Assembly (NCBI GenBank): GCA_965116055.1
Contig: OZ220466.1
Span: forward strand, 2,604,001-2,668,000
Direction: 5' to 3'
DNA from: Bin55 sp965116055
GTDB taxonomy: Bacteria; Pseudomonadota; Gammaproteobacteria; Pseudomonadales; Azotimanducaceae
DNA: 64,000 nucleotides
The translations under genes and the position numbers were made by a program. Positions within the stretch are counted from its first letter, which is position 1; each line of letters begins with the position of its first letter. Below are positions 35,372 through 45,072 of the stretch, in pieces. The notes under the pieces are model-generated. The model did no database searches. It was not told the origin of the DNA and saw only the letters and a list, made by a program, of their open reading frames with translations.

Positions 35372-37930
35372 ATGGAAGAGGCTCTGGCAGATCAATTCTG
35401 GGCAGGCCAAGACGTTGATGTCTTAGTTCGAGAACGGGCTTCTTTTATTGACGGTTTTCTCTGCGAGCTTTGGCATCACTGGTTTGATGTTGATGCCCAT
35501 TGCGCCCTATTCGCTGTCGGTGGTTACGGTCGTGGGGAATTACATCCAAAGTCCGATATTGATCTGCTGATCTTGATTAAGGAAAGAGCTCGTAACAGCG
35601 AACGTATTGGCGAGTTCATTCGGTTATTGTGGGATCTCAAATTAGAAATCGGGCATAGCGTGCGCACCATACGCGACTGTAAATCCGAAGCATATCGCGA
35701 CCTATCGGTCATGACTGCTCTACTTGAACGGCGCTTGTTAATCGGTTCGCCTCGCCTCGCCCAAAAGCTGGACCGCGCGCTGAGTAGTCGGTTTCTTTGG
35801 CCGAGCCAACGTTTCTTCAACGGCAAGTTGGAAGAACAAGAAGCCCGCCACGAGCATTTCTCGGATATCGAATACGGACTTGAACCTAACATCAAAAGTT
35901 CACCTGGTGGTTTGCGCGATATGCAAACCATCAGTTGGATTACACGCAAACACTGCAATACAACGGATCTAAGCGACTTGATTGAACGCGGGTTTCTCAC
36001 GTCGCGGGAATGCCGAACACTACTTGAAGGACGTAAATTTCTATGGCGCGTGCGCTTTGCGCTGCATTTGCTCGCCGGTCGGAAGGAAGACCAGCTCTAT
36101 TTCGACCACCAGCGCGAAATCGCGGTTCGGTTCGGCTATAAGGATTCCGAAGGCCTACTCGCCGTCGAAGCGTTTATGCAGAACTACTACCGCCTTGTGC
36201 TTGAGCTACGCGAAGTCAACGATATTCTCATTCAGCACTTCACCGAAGCGATTCTCGCAAAGGGTCGCCGGTCAGCCGTGGAACCGATCAACGAGCGATT
36301 TCGCATTCGCAATCACTATGTTGAGACGACAAGCGAAGAAATCTTCCAGCGCAGGCCCGCGGCTTTAATGGAGCTATTCGTCATCATGGCGAACCGCACC
36401 GACATCCGAGGTGTGCGCGCAAATACGATACGTCAGATTCGACAAAGCCTCCACTTAATTGACGAAGGTTTTCGGCGAGATAAAGAAATAGGCCAACTGT
36501 TTATTACGCTGCTGAAGTCGCCTTACACCGTTGTCAGCCAGCTCACACGTATGCGTCGCTACGGCATTCTCGGCGCGTATATCCCGGAATTCGGTCGCAT
36601 CATCGGTCAAATGCAACACGACCTCTTCCACATATATACCGTCGACGCACACACCATGGCATTGATACGAAACCTTCGACGCATGTTTCTTCCCGACTAC
36701 GAAGATCTATTTCCGTTCTTGCGTCAAGTCGTCGCCAAGATCGAACAAATTGAACTTTTGTTCATTGCAGGGCTGTTCCACGACATCGGTAAAGGTCGCG
36801 GCGGGAATCATTCTGCGCTTGGGGCAGCTGACGTCAGAAAGTTTTGCGATCAAATCGGCATTGGTGCGGACGACCGAGACTTAGTCGTATGGTTAGTACA
36901 ACGCCACCTGATTATGTCGATGACTTCGCAAAGGGAAGATCTATCCGAACCGGCAAACATTCATAAATTCGCCACTGTCGTACGTACGGCCAAGCGTTTG
37001 CATTATTTAATGGCTTTAACGGTCGCTGATATTCATGCCACCAATCCGAAAGAGTGGAATGCGTGGCGCGAGTCCTTGCTGATTCAGCTCTATACCTCGA
37101 CTCTAACGATGCTTGAACGCGGGTCCTACGGTCCGAGCGAGCGACAGGCCGCAGTCGAGAAACGACAACAGGAGACTGCCGTCGTCCTTGAGGCCCAGGG
37201 TCATGTACATGTCGATTTAGATCAGTTGTGGGAAGACGTACCGGCTTCTTTCGTGCTTTCCCATGAGGCAGCCACCCTGGCTGAAATAGGGATTGCTACC
37301 GACAGAGCGCGCACCAAATCCGGTAGCGCTGTTGAGTTGCTTGAATCCAACAGCAGCGACCTATTCAAGATCTTTATTCATACCGCCGACAGGCCTAAAC
37401 TATTCGCGGATTGCGTTACCGTCTTGGACGCCCTTAACCTCAACGTCATGAGCGCGAACATTACGACCGGGACATCCGGCAACTGCTATGACACGTTTAT
37501 CGTCATGGAAGATGATTCCAATCGCGTTTTAGGAGACCGTCAAGAACGGATTCGGACGATGCTCCAGCAAGTTGTCGATGGCGGCCCACCGCTGCAAAAG
37601 CAATCCTACCGCCGCATTTCTCGTCAACTCAAACAATTCAATCGACCCGTGCGCGTAACCATTGACGAACCAAATGATGCAGGCATCGCGCGACTTGAGG
37701 TCGTGACTGCCGACCGACCGGGCCTACTAGCGCTCATTAGTGCACTGTTCGTCGAGTTCAATATCGAACTTCATCAGGCTCGGATAGCCACTCTCGGCGA
37801 AAGAGCCGAAGATATTTTTCTCGTGAAAACAAACCAAGACATCTCCCTCTCCGACCCTACGCAAGCCGAAGAACTCAAGAGGCGCCTGACCGAGCGCATC
37901 AGCGCCGCACTTCCTCAGCTGACGCAATGA
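35372..37930 (+). CDS. glnD: Bifunctional uridylyltransferase/uridylyl-removing enzyme GlnD
   Basis: Senses glutamine and (de)uridylylates PII proteins. The nucleotidyltransferase domain is near the N-terminus (GGYGRGELHPKSDIDLL, residues ~50-66). An HD hydrolase domain carries AGLFHDIGKGRGG around residue 470. Two ACT domains follow at the C-terminus (FIHTADRPKLFADC and EVVTADRPGLLALI). The length of 852 from the first ATG is slightly short. Family-like sequence (LAVLKRRIHA) continues upstream of that ATG. An in-frame ATT at 35321, overlapping the map stop and seven bases after GAGGAG, could be the true start. dapC follows by 10 bases. Confidence 0.95.
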   Translation: MEEALADQFWAGQDVDVLVRERASFIDGFLCELWHHWFDVDAHCALFAVGGYGRGELHPKSDIDLLILIKERARNSERIGEFIRLLWDLKLEIGHSVRTIRDCKSEAYRDLSVMTALLERRLLIGSPRLAQKLDRALSSRFLWPSQRFFNGKLEEQEARHEHFSDIEYGLEPNIKSSPGGLRDMQTISWITRKHCNTTDLSDLIERGFLTSRECRTLLEGRKFLWRVRFALHLLAGRKEDQLYFDHQREIAVRFGYKDSEGLLAVEAFMQNYYRLVLELREVNDILIQHFTEAILAKGRRSAVEPINERFRIRNHYVETTSEEIFQRRPAALMELFVIMANRTDIRGVRANTIRQIRQSLHLIDEGFRRDKEIGQLFITLLKSPYTVVSQLTRMRRYGILGAYIPEFGRIIGQMQHDLFHIYTVDAHTMALIRNLRRMFLPDYEDLFPFLRQVVAKIEQIELLFIAGLFHDIGKGRGGNHSALGAADVRKFCDQIGIGADDRDLVVWLVQRHLIMSMTSQREDLSEPANIHKFATVVRTAKRLHYLMALTVADIHATNPKEWNAWRESLLIQLYTSTLTMLERGSYGPSERQAAVEKRQQETAVVLEAQGHVHVDLDQLWEDVPASFVLSHEAATLAEIGIATDRARTKSGSAVELLESNSSDLFKIFIHTADRPKLFADCVTVLDALNLNVMSANITTGTSGNCYDTFIVMEDDSNRVLGDRQERIRTMLQQVVDGGPPLQKQSYRRISRQLKQFNRPVRVTIDEPNDAGIARLEVVTADRPGLLALISALFVEFNIELHQARIATLGERAEDIFLVKTNQDISLSDPTQAEELKRRLTERISAALPQLTQ

Positions 37931-37940
37931 AAGCGTCACT

Positions 37941-39128
37941 ATGAACCGATATCTCGAATCGCTTTTAGCTTATCCCTTCCAGCGCCTCAACGCGCTTAAG
38001 GAAGGCATCACACCTGCGGTTGACACACCACATGTATCCCTTGCCTTGGGGGAGCCGAAACACGCACCCCCTGATTTCGTGTTGGCATGTTTGACGGATC
38101 AACATGTAGTAAAAGAGAGTTTAATGACCTACCCGCCCACGCGGGGCAACTCGTCACTGCGAGAAGCAATCGCCCAGTGGCTAAAGCGACGTTACTTCGT
38201 CGATGTCGACCCTGATACATGTATATTGCCGGTCAATGGCACCCGAGAAGGCTTGTTTTCGTTTGGCCAGGCCGTATTAAGCGGCGATGCTCGCGCGGTG
38301 GCCGTATTACCGAATCCGTTTTATCAGATCTACGAGGGCGCGGTGTTTCTACGCGGCGCGGCGCCCTATTACGTGCCTGCGACCGAGCATGCCGAGTTCG
38401 AATCAATTCCCGATGACGTATGGAGCCAGACAGAGCTGGTTTTCGTTTGTTCGCCCGGCAACCCAACGGGGCAAGTCGCCGACAAAGATGCGCTCAAGTA
38501 CCTTATTACGAAAGCGCAGGAACACGACTTTATCGTTGCAGCCGATGAGTGTTACTCCGAGATCTATCTCAAAGAGAATGAGCCGCCAGTCGGCCTGCTC
38601 GAAGTCGCATCCGACATAGGACTTAAAAAATTCAACCGCTGCGTCGCGTTCAACAGCCTGTCGAAACGATCCAACTGTCCAGGACTTCGGTCAGGATTCG
38701 CAGCAGGCGACCCGTTAATCATTGAGCAGTACTACCAATATCGCACCTATCACGGGTGTGCAATGCCTGTACACGTTCAAACCGCTAGTGAACAAGTGTG
38801 GCTCGATGAAGATCACGTAACTGCAAATCGCGCTATCTATCGGAGCAAATTCGAGGCAACCCAAGGTTTGATGGGTCGTACATTCGGCGCGACACCGCCG
38901 AAAGGTGCGTTTTACTACTGGCCTGATGTCGGTATGGACGATGAGCTATTCGCAACTGAATTGTTTCGACGCGAAAACATTACGGTTTTACCTGGTAGGT
39001 ACTTGGGTCGCACGATTGACGGTGTAAACCCCGGGGCTAATCGAGTCCGGGTTGCGTTGGTTGCACCTGAGGCTGATTGCATAGATGCCATTCAACGCAT
39101 GTGCCGCACCGCGGAAACGATTAGCTAG
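37941..39128 (+). CDS. dapC: Succinyldiaminopimelate transaminase
   Basis: A 395-residue class I aminotransferase of the succinylase branch of lysine/DAP synthesis, found beside glnD and dapE in beta- and gammaproteobacteria. SLALGEPKHAPP is the N-terminal signature. FVCSPGNPTGQV and ADECYSEIY hold the Asn and Asp/Tyr that contact PLP, the PLP-binding Lys is in FNSLSKRSNCPGLRSGF, and RVRVALVAP holds the substrate-binding Arg. The stop shares one base with the dapE GTG (TAGTG). Confidence 0.93.
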   Translation: MNRYLESLLAYPFQRLNALKEGITPAVDTPHVSLALGEPKHAPPDFVLACLTDQHVVKESLMTYPPTRGNSSLREAIAQWLKRRYFVDVDPDTCILPVNGTREGLFSFGQAVLSGDARAVAVLPNPFYQIYEGAVFLRGAAPYYVPATEHAEFESIPDDVWSQTELVFVCSPGNPTGQVADKDALKYLITKAQEHDFIVAADECYSEIYLKENEPPVGLLEVASDIGLKKFNRCVAFNSLSKRSNCPGLRSGFAAGDPLIIEQYYQYRTYHGCAMPVHVQTASEQVWLDEDHVTANRAIYRSKFEATQGLMGRTFGATPPKGAFYYWPDVGMDDELFATELFRRENITVLPGRYLGRTIDGVNPGANRVRVALVAPEADCIDAIQRMCRTAETIS

Positions 39129-40267
39129 TGGCGCAACCGGTGCTTGAGCTCACGTGCGAGCTCATTAGACGACCATCAATCTCGCCAAAGGACTGCGGTT
39201 GTCAAGAAGTGATTGCCGAACGTTTACGCCGTATCGGTTTTACGCTCGAACATATGCCATTTGAAGACGTCAGCAATCTTTGGGCGTGGCGTGGCCATGC
39301 TTCACCACGTTTAGTGTTCGCAGGACACACGGATGTCGTGCCAATCGGTTCGTTAGATTCCTGGCATAGCGATCCATTCGAACCCTCCCTCCGCAACGGC
39401 TTCCTATACGGTCGTGGCGCGGCGGATATGAAGAGCAGCCTGGGCGCCATGGTAGTTGCTGCGGAGCGCTTCGTTGTGAAGTATCCAGACTATCACGGTT
39501 CACTTGCATTCTTGATTACCAGCGACGAAGAAGATATTGCGCTACATGGCACCAAGCGCGTCGTCGAAACGCTTCAAACGCGCGGAGAACCGATTGATTA
39601 TTGCGTCGTAGGTGAACCTTCTTCAAGCGATCGCCTCGGTGATTCGATTCGCGTCGGTCGACGCGGTTCACTCAATGGCAAACTCACACTTCGCGGCCCG
39701 CTTGGACATGTTGCCTATCCTGACGACACACCAAATTCACTACATGAAGCCATACGGTGTTTGCAACCGTTAACGCACCGAATTTGGGATGAAGGAAATG
39801 ATTTCTTTCGCGCGACATCGTTTCAGATTTCAAACTTCAATGGCGGCACTGGGGCGGAAAACGTCATTCCGGATGAGGTCAATATTGCCTTTAACTTTCG
39901 CTACAGCACCGAACAAACGGAAACGTCCTTGAAAAGGGTCGTTGAAGAGGCCATTGCAACCATTGATTCTCGGGTTTCGACACATCTTTCATGGCGAACG
40001 AGTGGATTACCGTTTCTATCGCAGCAAGGGACCCTCACTGACACAGTAACTCAAGCCATCAAACGCGTTACCGGTATAGACACCAAGAAATCAACAGCCG
40101 GCGGAACTTCGGATGCTCGATTCATCGTGCCGGCTGGCGTCGAAACCGTCGAGTTCGGACCGGAGAATGCAACCATACACAAGATCAACGAATGCGTTGC
40201 CGTGAACGATCTCGAACCACTAGCCAGGATCTACGAGGAAATCATGGTGCGCATACTAGCGGCGTAA
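39128..40267 (+). CDS. dapE: Succinyl-diaminopimelate desuccinylase
   Basis: A 379-residue M20 dizinc hydrolase acting right after DapC. Zinc and catalytic residues are visible: His in VFAGHTDVVP, Asp in GRGAADMKSS, the Glu pair in ITSDEED, Glu in VVGEPSSSD and the C-terminal His in ATIHKINE. The dimerisation domain with RRGSLNGKLTLRG and the GGTSDARF block are DapE-specific. The GTG start overlaps the dapC stop by one base, indicating coupling. Confidence 0.95.
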   Translation: MAQPVLELTCELIRRPSISPKDCGCQEVIAERLRRIGFTLEHMPFEDVSNLWAWRGHASPRLVFAGHTDVVPIGSLDSWHSDPFEPSLRNGFLYGRGAADMKSSLGAMVVAAERFVVKYPDYHGSLAFLITSDEEDIALHGTKRVVETLQTRGEPIDYCVVGEPSSSDRLGDSIRVGRRGSLNGKLTLRGPLGHVAYPDDTPNSLHEAIRCLQPLTHRIWDEGNDFFRATSFQISNFNGGTGAENVIPDEVNIAFNFRYSTEQTETSLKRVVEEAIATIDSRVSTHLSWRTSGLPFLSQQGTLTDTVTQAIKRVTGIDTKKSTAGGTSDARFIVPAGVETVEFGPENATIHKINECVAVNDLEPLARIYEEIMVRILAA

Positions 40268-40282
40268 CAGGATAAGAACAGG

Positions 40283-41959
40283 GTGATGAATATACCTCAC
40301 AAGACATCTCTTAAAGCGATTTGTACGGCGATGACAGCGTTAGTTATCGGCGCACACATCGCTGGTGAAATCCGCAATCCTATTGAGGCGTATGTCCACA
40401 CCGCAGACAGTGCGTTCGAGTGGCAGGTAACTGAAACCATTCAAGAGGACGAATTTGAAACTGTATTGATCGACATGACCTCACAACGCTGGTTAACCGA
40501 AGTCGAAGTCAACCGACCGCTCTGGCAGCATCGACTTGTATTGACGGTACCTAATCAGCTCTACGAATCGGATATTGGTTTCCTATATATCGGGGGCGGA
40601 TCCAACAACGGAACACCGAGTCGTTCCTCCTCCGACCTCGTCCGGCAAATAGCGCTTGCGACGCAAACGGTTGTCGCCGAACTAAAACAAGTGCCCAATC
40701 AGCCGCTTGTATTTCACAACGACGGCGAGCCTCGTTATGAGGACAACCTCATTGCGTACGCATGGATGCAGTATTTACGTACAGGTAAATCGAAGTGGTT
40801 ACCTCGGAATGCCATGGTAAAGAGCGCCGTGCGCGCGATGGACGTCATATCCGCATTCATGCAACAACACCAAGACGGCGCTAATCCAATGAATCGTTTC
40901 GTGGTAGGCGGTGGTTCGAAACGCGGCTGGACAACTTGGTTAACCGGTGCGATGGACGATCGCGTGGTGGCCGTGGTTCCGATCGTCATTGATGTGCTGA
41001 ATGTAGATGCTTCAATGCGTCATCACTTTGCGGCCTATGGTTTCTGGGCGCCAGCTATCTCCGATTACGTTCGAACTGGCATCATGGAAGCCATGGGCAC
41101 GATGGAACTGGCGCAGCTCTATGAGCTTGCTGACCCGTTGAACTACGTGAGGCATTTGAAGATTCCACAGTTTGTTGTTAATGCCGCTGGCGACCAATTT
41201 TTCTTACCCGATTCTTCGCAGTTTTACTGGGACCAACTGTCGGAACCGAAATATCTTCGGTACGTTCCTAACGCTGACCATGGATTAGGAGATAGTGATG
41301 GTAGCGAATCGGTGGCAGCATTCCATTACGCACTTACCCGAAACATTGCGTTGCCAAAACTGCGATGGCACTATCTGAACGATCGCCAAATTGATATTAC
41401 GTTCGATACGGTACCAAATGCAATTGAACTCTGGGAAGCCACCAACTCAGAAACTCGCGACTTTCGAATGGAAACTTTCGGGCCGGGTTACATGGGGACT
41501 GACATGGAGGCCGAAGGCATAGTAGCCAGTACCACACATCGCTATCAAGTTGATACGCCACCGAAGGGTTGGAAAGCATGGTATCTGGAGCTGACCTACG
41601 ACATCGGGTTCGACGCGCCGCTTAAATTAAGCACGCCCATTCGCGTTACGCCCGAACAACTACCGTTTGAAGGCAAACCACCCAATTTGCCGCTGTCGCT
41701 AACGTTCGTACTGTTCGATCTCGAATCAAGCGAAGGGCTGTTCGATGCCGCGAACGCCCTATTGAAAAGTAGATCCCTAGGTTCCAACCTCTCCATCATT
41801 GAGCAAAGGCATCGAACCTACTTGAATTTCGTCCCGACAGTGGACCCCAGGTTGGCGTATGCAGCATTCGAGAATTTCCTACGAAGTCGATTCGGTGACG
41901 ACTTGAGAGGAGCACTTCAACTTGAGTCGGGCACCGGCGCAACGCTAGCTCCTCTATAA
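40283..41959 (+). CDS. PhoPQ-activated pathogenicity-related (PqaA-like) protein
   Basis: A 558-residue predicted exported protein of the PqaA family, with an alpha/beta-hydrolase-like fold. The N-terminus has a hydrophobic segment (about residues 10-27) consistent with a signal peptide or anchor. FLYIGGGSNNG, VGGGSKRGWTTWLTGAMDDRV (with the putative nucleophile Ser), FVVNAAGDQFFLPDSS and YVPNADHGLG match the family order Ser/Asp/His. Substrate and role are unknown even in characterised genomes. It lies 15 bases after dapE and may be read from the same transcript. The C-terminal ~80 residues lack an obvious counterpart. Confidence 0.85.
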   Translation: MMNIPHKTSLKAICTAMTALVIGAHIAGEIRNPIEAYVHTADSAFEWQVTETIQEDEFETVLIDMTSQRWLTEVEVNRPLWQHRLVLTVPNQLYESDIGFLYIGGGSNNGTPSRSSSDLVRQIALATQTVVAELKQVPNQPLVFHNDGEPRYEDNLIAYAWMQYLRTGKSKWLPRNAMVKSAVRAMDVISAFMQQHQDGANPMNRFVVGGGSKRGWTTWLTGAMDDRVVAVVPIVIDVLNVDASMRHHFAAYGFWAPAISDYVRTGIMEAMGTMELAQLYELADPLNYVRHLKIPQFVVNAAGDQFFLPDSSQFYWDQLSEPKYLRYVPNADHGLGDSDGSESVAAFHYALTRNIALPKLRWHYLNDRQIDITFDTVPNAIELWEATNSETRDFRMETFGPGYMGTDMEAEGIVASTTHRYQVDTPPKGWKAWYLELTYDIGFDAPLKLSTPIRVTPEQLPFEGKPPNLPLSLTFVLFDLESSEGLFDAANALLKSRSLGSNLSIIEQRHRTYLNFVPTVDPRLAYAAFENFLRSRFGDDLRGALQLESGTGATLAPL

Positions 41960-41982
41960 CCCAGCTCGCCCTCGAGCTACCC

Positions 41983-43179
41983 GTGCCAGCTTCTCGCACG
42001 ACCGTCGCACAGGACATGCGACGGTTGGCGTTTTCAATCTATCTACCGACCTTACTCAACGCGATAGCGCGAGGCGGCGCGTTGTTTTTGCTACCGCTTT
42101 TCGCGCTCGAAATCGAAGGAGGCGCGGTCGTCGTAGGCGCTATTCTCAGCCTTCGAGCATTAGGCACCATGATTTCCGACGTACCGTCCGGTCAACTGAC
42201 GACCAAATTCGGCGACAAAGCAGTCATGGTAGCCGGCTTAACCATTGTCGGTATTACAGCCATCTGTGCATCTGTGTCCGGTACGGCACTGACTCTGTCA
42301 TTCATCGCGGTAAGTTTCGGTATTGGTAGCGGCGCCTGGATCATGGGCAGGCTCTCGCACATTACGGAGAATGTGCGACTTGAACGGCGTGGTCGGGTCA
42401 TCTCGGTACTCGCAGGTTTGGAACGCGCCGGGGCGATGGTCGGACCTGTGTCAGCGGGTTTCGGGGTTGAGTTCTTTGGCTTCGAGCCGGTTTTTATCGT
42501 GCTCGGAGCTATCACGCTTTGCTCATTAATACTTGTATCAACTCTCACGACGCGTACGCAACTCCGTACGGTCAGTCACGTTTCGGTCGGCGCCGCTCAG
42601 ATACTTAGTAAGCACGCGGGGACTTTTGCGCGCTGTGGCGGAGTCATGGTTTGTTTGTCGTTACTACGCAACTCCCGCCAGCTCATGATTCCACTATGGG
42701 GTTCCGCGATAGGGTTAGGGCCAGCCGAAATCGGTCTTGTCTCAAGTTTGACGGCGACGATTGATCTCATGATGTTTTACCCAGCGGGATTGATCTTGGA
42801 TCACATTGGTCGGCGCGCTGCGCTCATTCCCGCCATGACGCTCATGAGCATTGCACTGACCTTGTTACCCTGGACTCACACGTTCGCAACTTTCTTGGCG
42901 GTTTCACTTCTAGGCGGACTAGGTAACGGCTTTGGCACGGGCATCTTTATGACGATCGGCGGCGATTTAGCACCTCGCTACGGCCGCAGTCAATTTTTAG
43001 GCATTTGGCGTCTTATCGGCGATAGTGGCGGGGCGGCGGGACCTTCAGTACTCGGCGTGCTTGCGCAAACTTTCGCCATGGCGGTTGCGTGCGGCTTTGC
43101 AGGCGCTCTCGGCATCCTTGGCGCAGTAGCTGCGACTTTTGCAATACCTGAAACACGTCATCAAAGGTTAGGGCGCTAA
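41983..43179 (+). CDS. MFS transporter
   Basis: A 398-residue polytopic protein with about twelve hydrophobic helices. The loop between helices 2 and 3 carries SDVPSGQLTTKFGDKAVM, a variant of the MFS motif A, and the second half has the related LILDHIGRRAALI. This implies proton-coupled export or import of a small solute that cannot be named. GTG is the first start; an ATG eleven codons later (MRRLAF) is possible. It is 23 bases from the PqaA-like gene. Confidence 0.85.
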   Translation: MPASRTTVAQDMRRLAFSIYLPTLLNAIARGGALFLLPLFALEIEGGAVVVGAILSLRALGTMISDVPSGQLTTKFGDKAVMVAGLTIVGITAICASVSGTALTLSFIAVSFGIGSGAWIMGRLSHITENVRLERRGRVISVLAGLERAGAMVGPVSAGFGVEFFGFEPVFIVLGAITLCSLILVSTLTTRTQLRTVSHVSVGAAQILSKHAGTFARCGGVMVCLSLLRNSRQLMIPLWGSAIGLGPAEIGLVSSLTATIDLMMFYPAGLILDHIGRRAALIPAMTLMSIALTLLPWTHTFATFLAVSLLGGLGNGFGTGIFMTIGGDLAPRYGRSQFLGIWRLIGDSGGAAGPSVLGVLAQTFAMAVACGFAGALGILGAVAATFAIPETRHQRLGR

Positions 43180-43227
43180 CCTGTAAACACTTACTAAACT
43201 TAACCCTTTCTGATCACAACTAAACGC

Positions 43228-43602
43228 ATGCCAGAAGACGAGCGACCTGCCGTTGCAGTAGGACATATCCATCTAAACGTAACCAATGTGAACGCCGAAT
43301 TCGCCTTTTTCGTCAAGCATGGGATGAGGGCAATCCTCGAACGCGATACATTCGCGATTTTGGAATTGCGCGGCGGCACTCACTTGGTGCTTCAAGAAGA
43401 ATCAAATGATCAACCAGCTGGACAGAGAACACCTTTCGATCTCATGGTTGACGATGTAGATGCTGCCCATAGCGCATACATTGAGGACGGATACGAGACC
43501 TCAGCAATAGCACGCGGCAACATTCACGATTCGTTTACAGTGACCTCACCCACAGGTTACGTTATACCGGTAAATTCGTCCCATGTGAACCATCCGGTTT
43601 AG
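43228..43602 (+). CDS. VOC (glyoxalase/bleomycin resistance) family protein
   Basis: A 124-residue single vicinal-oxygen-chelate domain. VGHIHLNVTNVNAEFAFFVKHGM is the first beta-alpha-beta unit (with a His at the first metal position), and FDLMVDDVDAAHSAYIEDGYE plus VTSPTGYVIPV form the second unit. A Glu at the usual last metal position is not obvious. Members act as lyases, dioxygenases or binding proteins, and the substrate cannot be inferred. It is the last gene of the map-to-VOC plus-strand run. Confidence 0.75.
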   Translation: MPEDERPAVAVGHIHLNVTNVNAEFAFFVKHGMRAILERDTFAILELRGGTHLVLQEESNDQPAGQRTPFDLMVDDVDAAHSAYIEDGYETSAIARGNIHDSFTVTSPTGYVIPVNSSHVNHPV

Positions 43603-43689
43603 GTTTGGAGTACGATGTCAAGTCGCCAAAACGATTAAAAGAGAGCCCCATCTAGTGACGGCTTATCTTTATTTCAGTATGTAGGACAG

Positions 43690-44757
43690 TCAATTGATTC
43701 GGCGTGCGTTACTTGCAATCTCAAGTAACGAGTCTTCAACCCCGATACCGCCACCTTTCGTGATCAACGTCTTATTCTGATATGTCGAGATAGGGATGCC
43801 TGGAGCTACCGTGCCCAAGACCCGAAGTGTCACCTCGCCGATGACAGCAGCTACCGTATCGCCACCTACAATCACCCATGTGGGAATAGGTTGTTGGATT
43901 TGGCGTACGAAATCCGCGACCTCTCGAGCCTTCGCTTGCGCCATGGACTTTGTGATTTCTCCATCCGGTACAGGTGTCGCAAAAATAGTCACATCATCCG
44001 ATGAATTTATTGACCCACCAAGCCCTATGCGCTTGCCAGGCATTCGTTCAATTTGGTTACGACTCGTCGCATTCAAACTACCACAAATCACCAACATCGG
44101 CAACAACAGCTGGATCTGTACCCGTTCGCGCACGCCAAATAAGTGCGTCGCATACGACCCGATAGCACCCGTTGGACCGACCAATACACGCTCCTCGTCC
44201 AAGCACCGTCGCGTGGCGTGATCGAGCTCAATATTATCGTTGGCGTCCCACACTTCAACCTCGTTAAAGACACAGTTTGCCTCTTCCAGAACTTCAACAG
44301 GCTTGCTACTACATGGCGCCGTGAGTGGGTCGGCGCCAAATGGCGAATCAAGTACTGGTACATCTTGGATATAGACGATGCCGTCCTTGCACCGTCGCCC
44401 TGCGTCAGGAAAGCTAGGAACCACCGAGACCTTATAACCTAATTCAACAAGCGCATGAATTTCGTGTGGCCAGTTACCGCGCAAACCTGCATCCATCTTA
44501 TGGCATCGATACGAAGCCCGTCGCTGGTGTGTCAATAAAACACGATCGAACGCTGCAGTTGAAGCTATATGGCGGGAGGCAAGATCAACGACGCAGCAAA
44601 TAGGATCGTCCGCGTGCGGTCCAACCGAAATCGCGTTATCCACACTCGCGACGATACCACCAATCTCAAGAGATCCTGTCCTATCATCCGCTGTAATAAA
44701 CAGCGTTCGGTGGTTAATTCCGCGATTCACATTGCCATCTCTTACAAGCTCAATCAA
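43690..44757 (-). CDS. Four-carbon acid sugar kinase family (DUF1537) protein
   Basis: A 355-residue kinase-like protein. FITADDRTGSLEIGG, CHKMDAGLRGNWPHEI and VPSFPDAGRRCKDGIVYI mark the N-terminal substrate domain. VIVGGDTVAAVIGEV, VAPGIPISTY and LITKGGGIGVEDSLLEI mark the C-terminal nucleotide-binding domain. Known members phosphorylate C4 acid sugars such as erythronate and threonate, usually beside a PdxA2-type dehydrogenase and an aldolase; none is adjacent here. It is shorter than typical members (~420). The first start is TTG; a GTG nine codons later (44730) has AAGAGA upstream and is equally likely. Confidence 0.85.
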   Translation of the reverse strand: MIELVRDGNVNRGINHRTLFITADDRTGSLEIGGIVASVDNAISVGPHADDPICCVVDLASRHIASTAAFDRVLLTHQRRASYRCHKMDAGLRGNWPHEIHALVELGYKVSVVPSFPDAGRRCKDGIVYIQDVPVLDSPFGADPLTAPCSSKPVEVLEEANCVFNEVEVWDANDNIELDHATRRCLDEERVLVGPTGAIGSYATHLFGVRERVQIQLLLPMLVICGSLNATSRNQIERMPGKRIGLGGSINSSDDVTIFATPVPDGEITKSMAQAKAREVADFVRQIQQPIPTWVIVGGDTVAAVIGEVTLRVLGTVAPGIPISTYQNKTLITKGGGIGVEDSLLEIASNARRIN

Positions 44758-45072
44758 TATTCTGAAATATGTCTATTTGCCTGCGAACGATCTTCGAATT
44801 GAACAAACATTACAACTTCACCAAATTTATCATTATTGATCAATCGCGATCAAAGAAAATATCTACAAGACGCTCCAGATGACAGGCGATCCTTTTCACT
44901 TAAATACTACTCACACGAAATCAGCAGTGCTCATTCGAAAAAAGGTGATAAGCTTCAAAAAACATGCGGTGCATAGGATCTAAATCAACACACGAAAGTG
45001 CTACAACTAGAGCTGAAAAGTACATATCCACAACACCAGCACAATAATAAAATACTTCGACCGCTAGTGCTC
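44758..45072. other. AT-rich gap upstream of the sugar kinase
   Basis: About 315 bases without a supported gene. It separates the Type IIG gene from the sugar-kinase gene on the same strand and should hold the kinase promoter. Its only clear element is the palindrome at 44836-44853. Confidence 0.5.
44836..44853. promoter_or_regulatory. Palindrome TTGATC-N6-GATCAA, possible operator
   Basis: A perfect 6-bp inverted repeat with a 6-base spacer, ~80 bases upstream of the sugar-kinase start. It recalls FNR/CRP-type half sites (TTGAT/ATCAA) but with wider spacing than FNR. It is a candidate regulator site for the kinase gene; the regulator is unknown. Confidence 0.35.
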
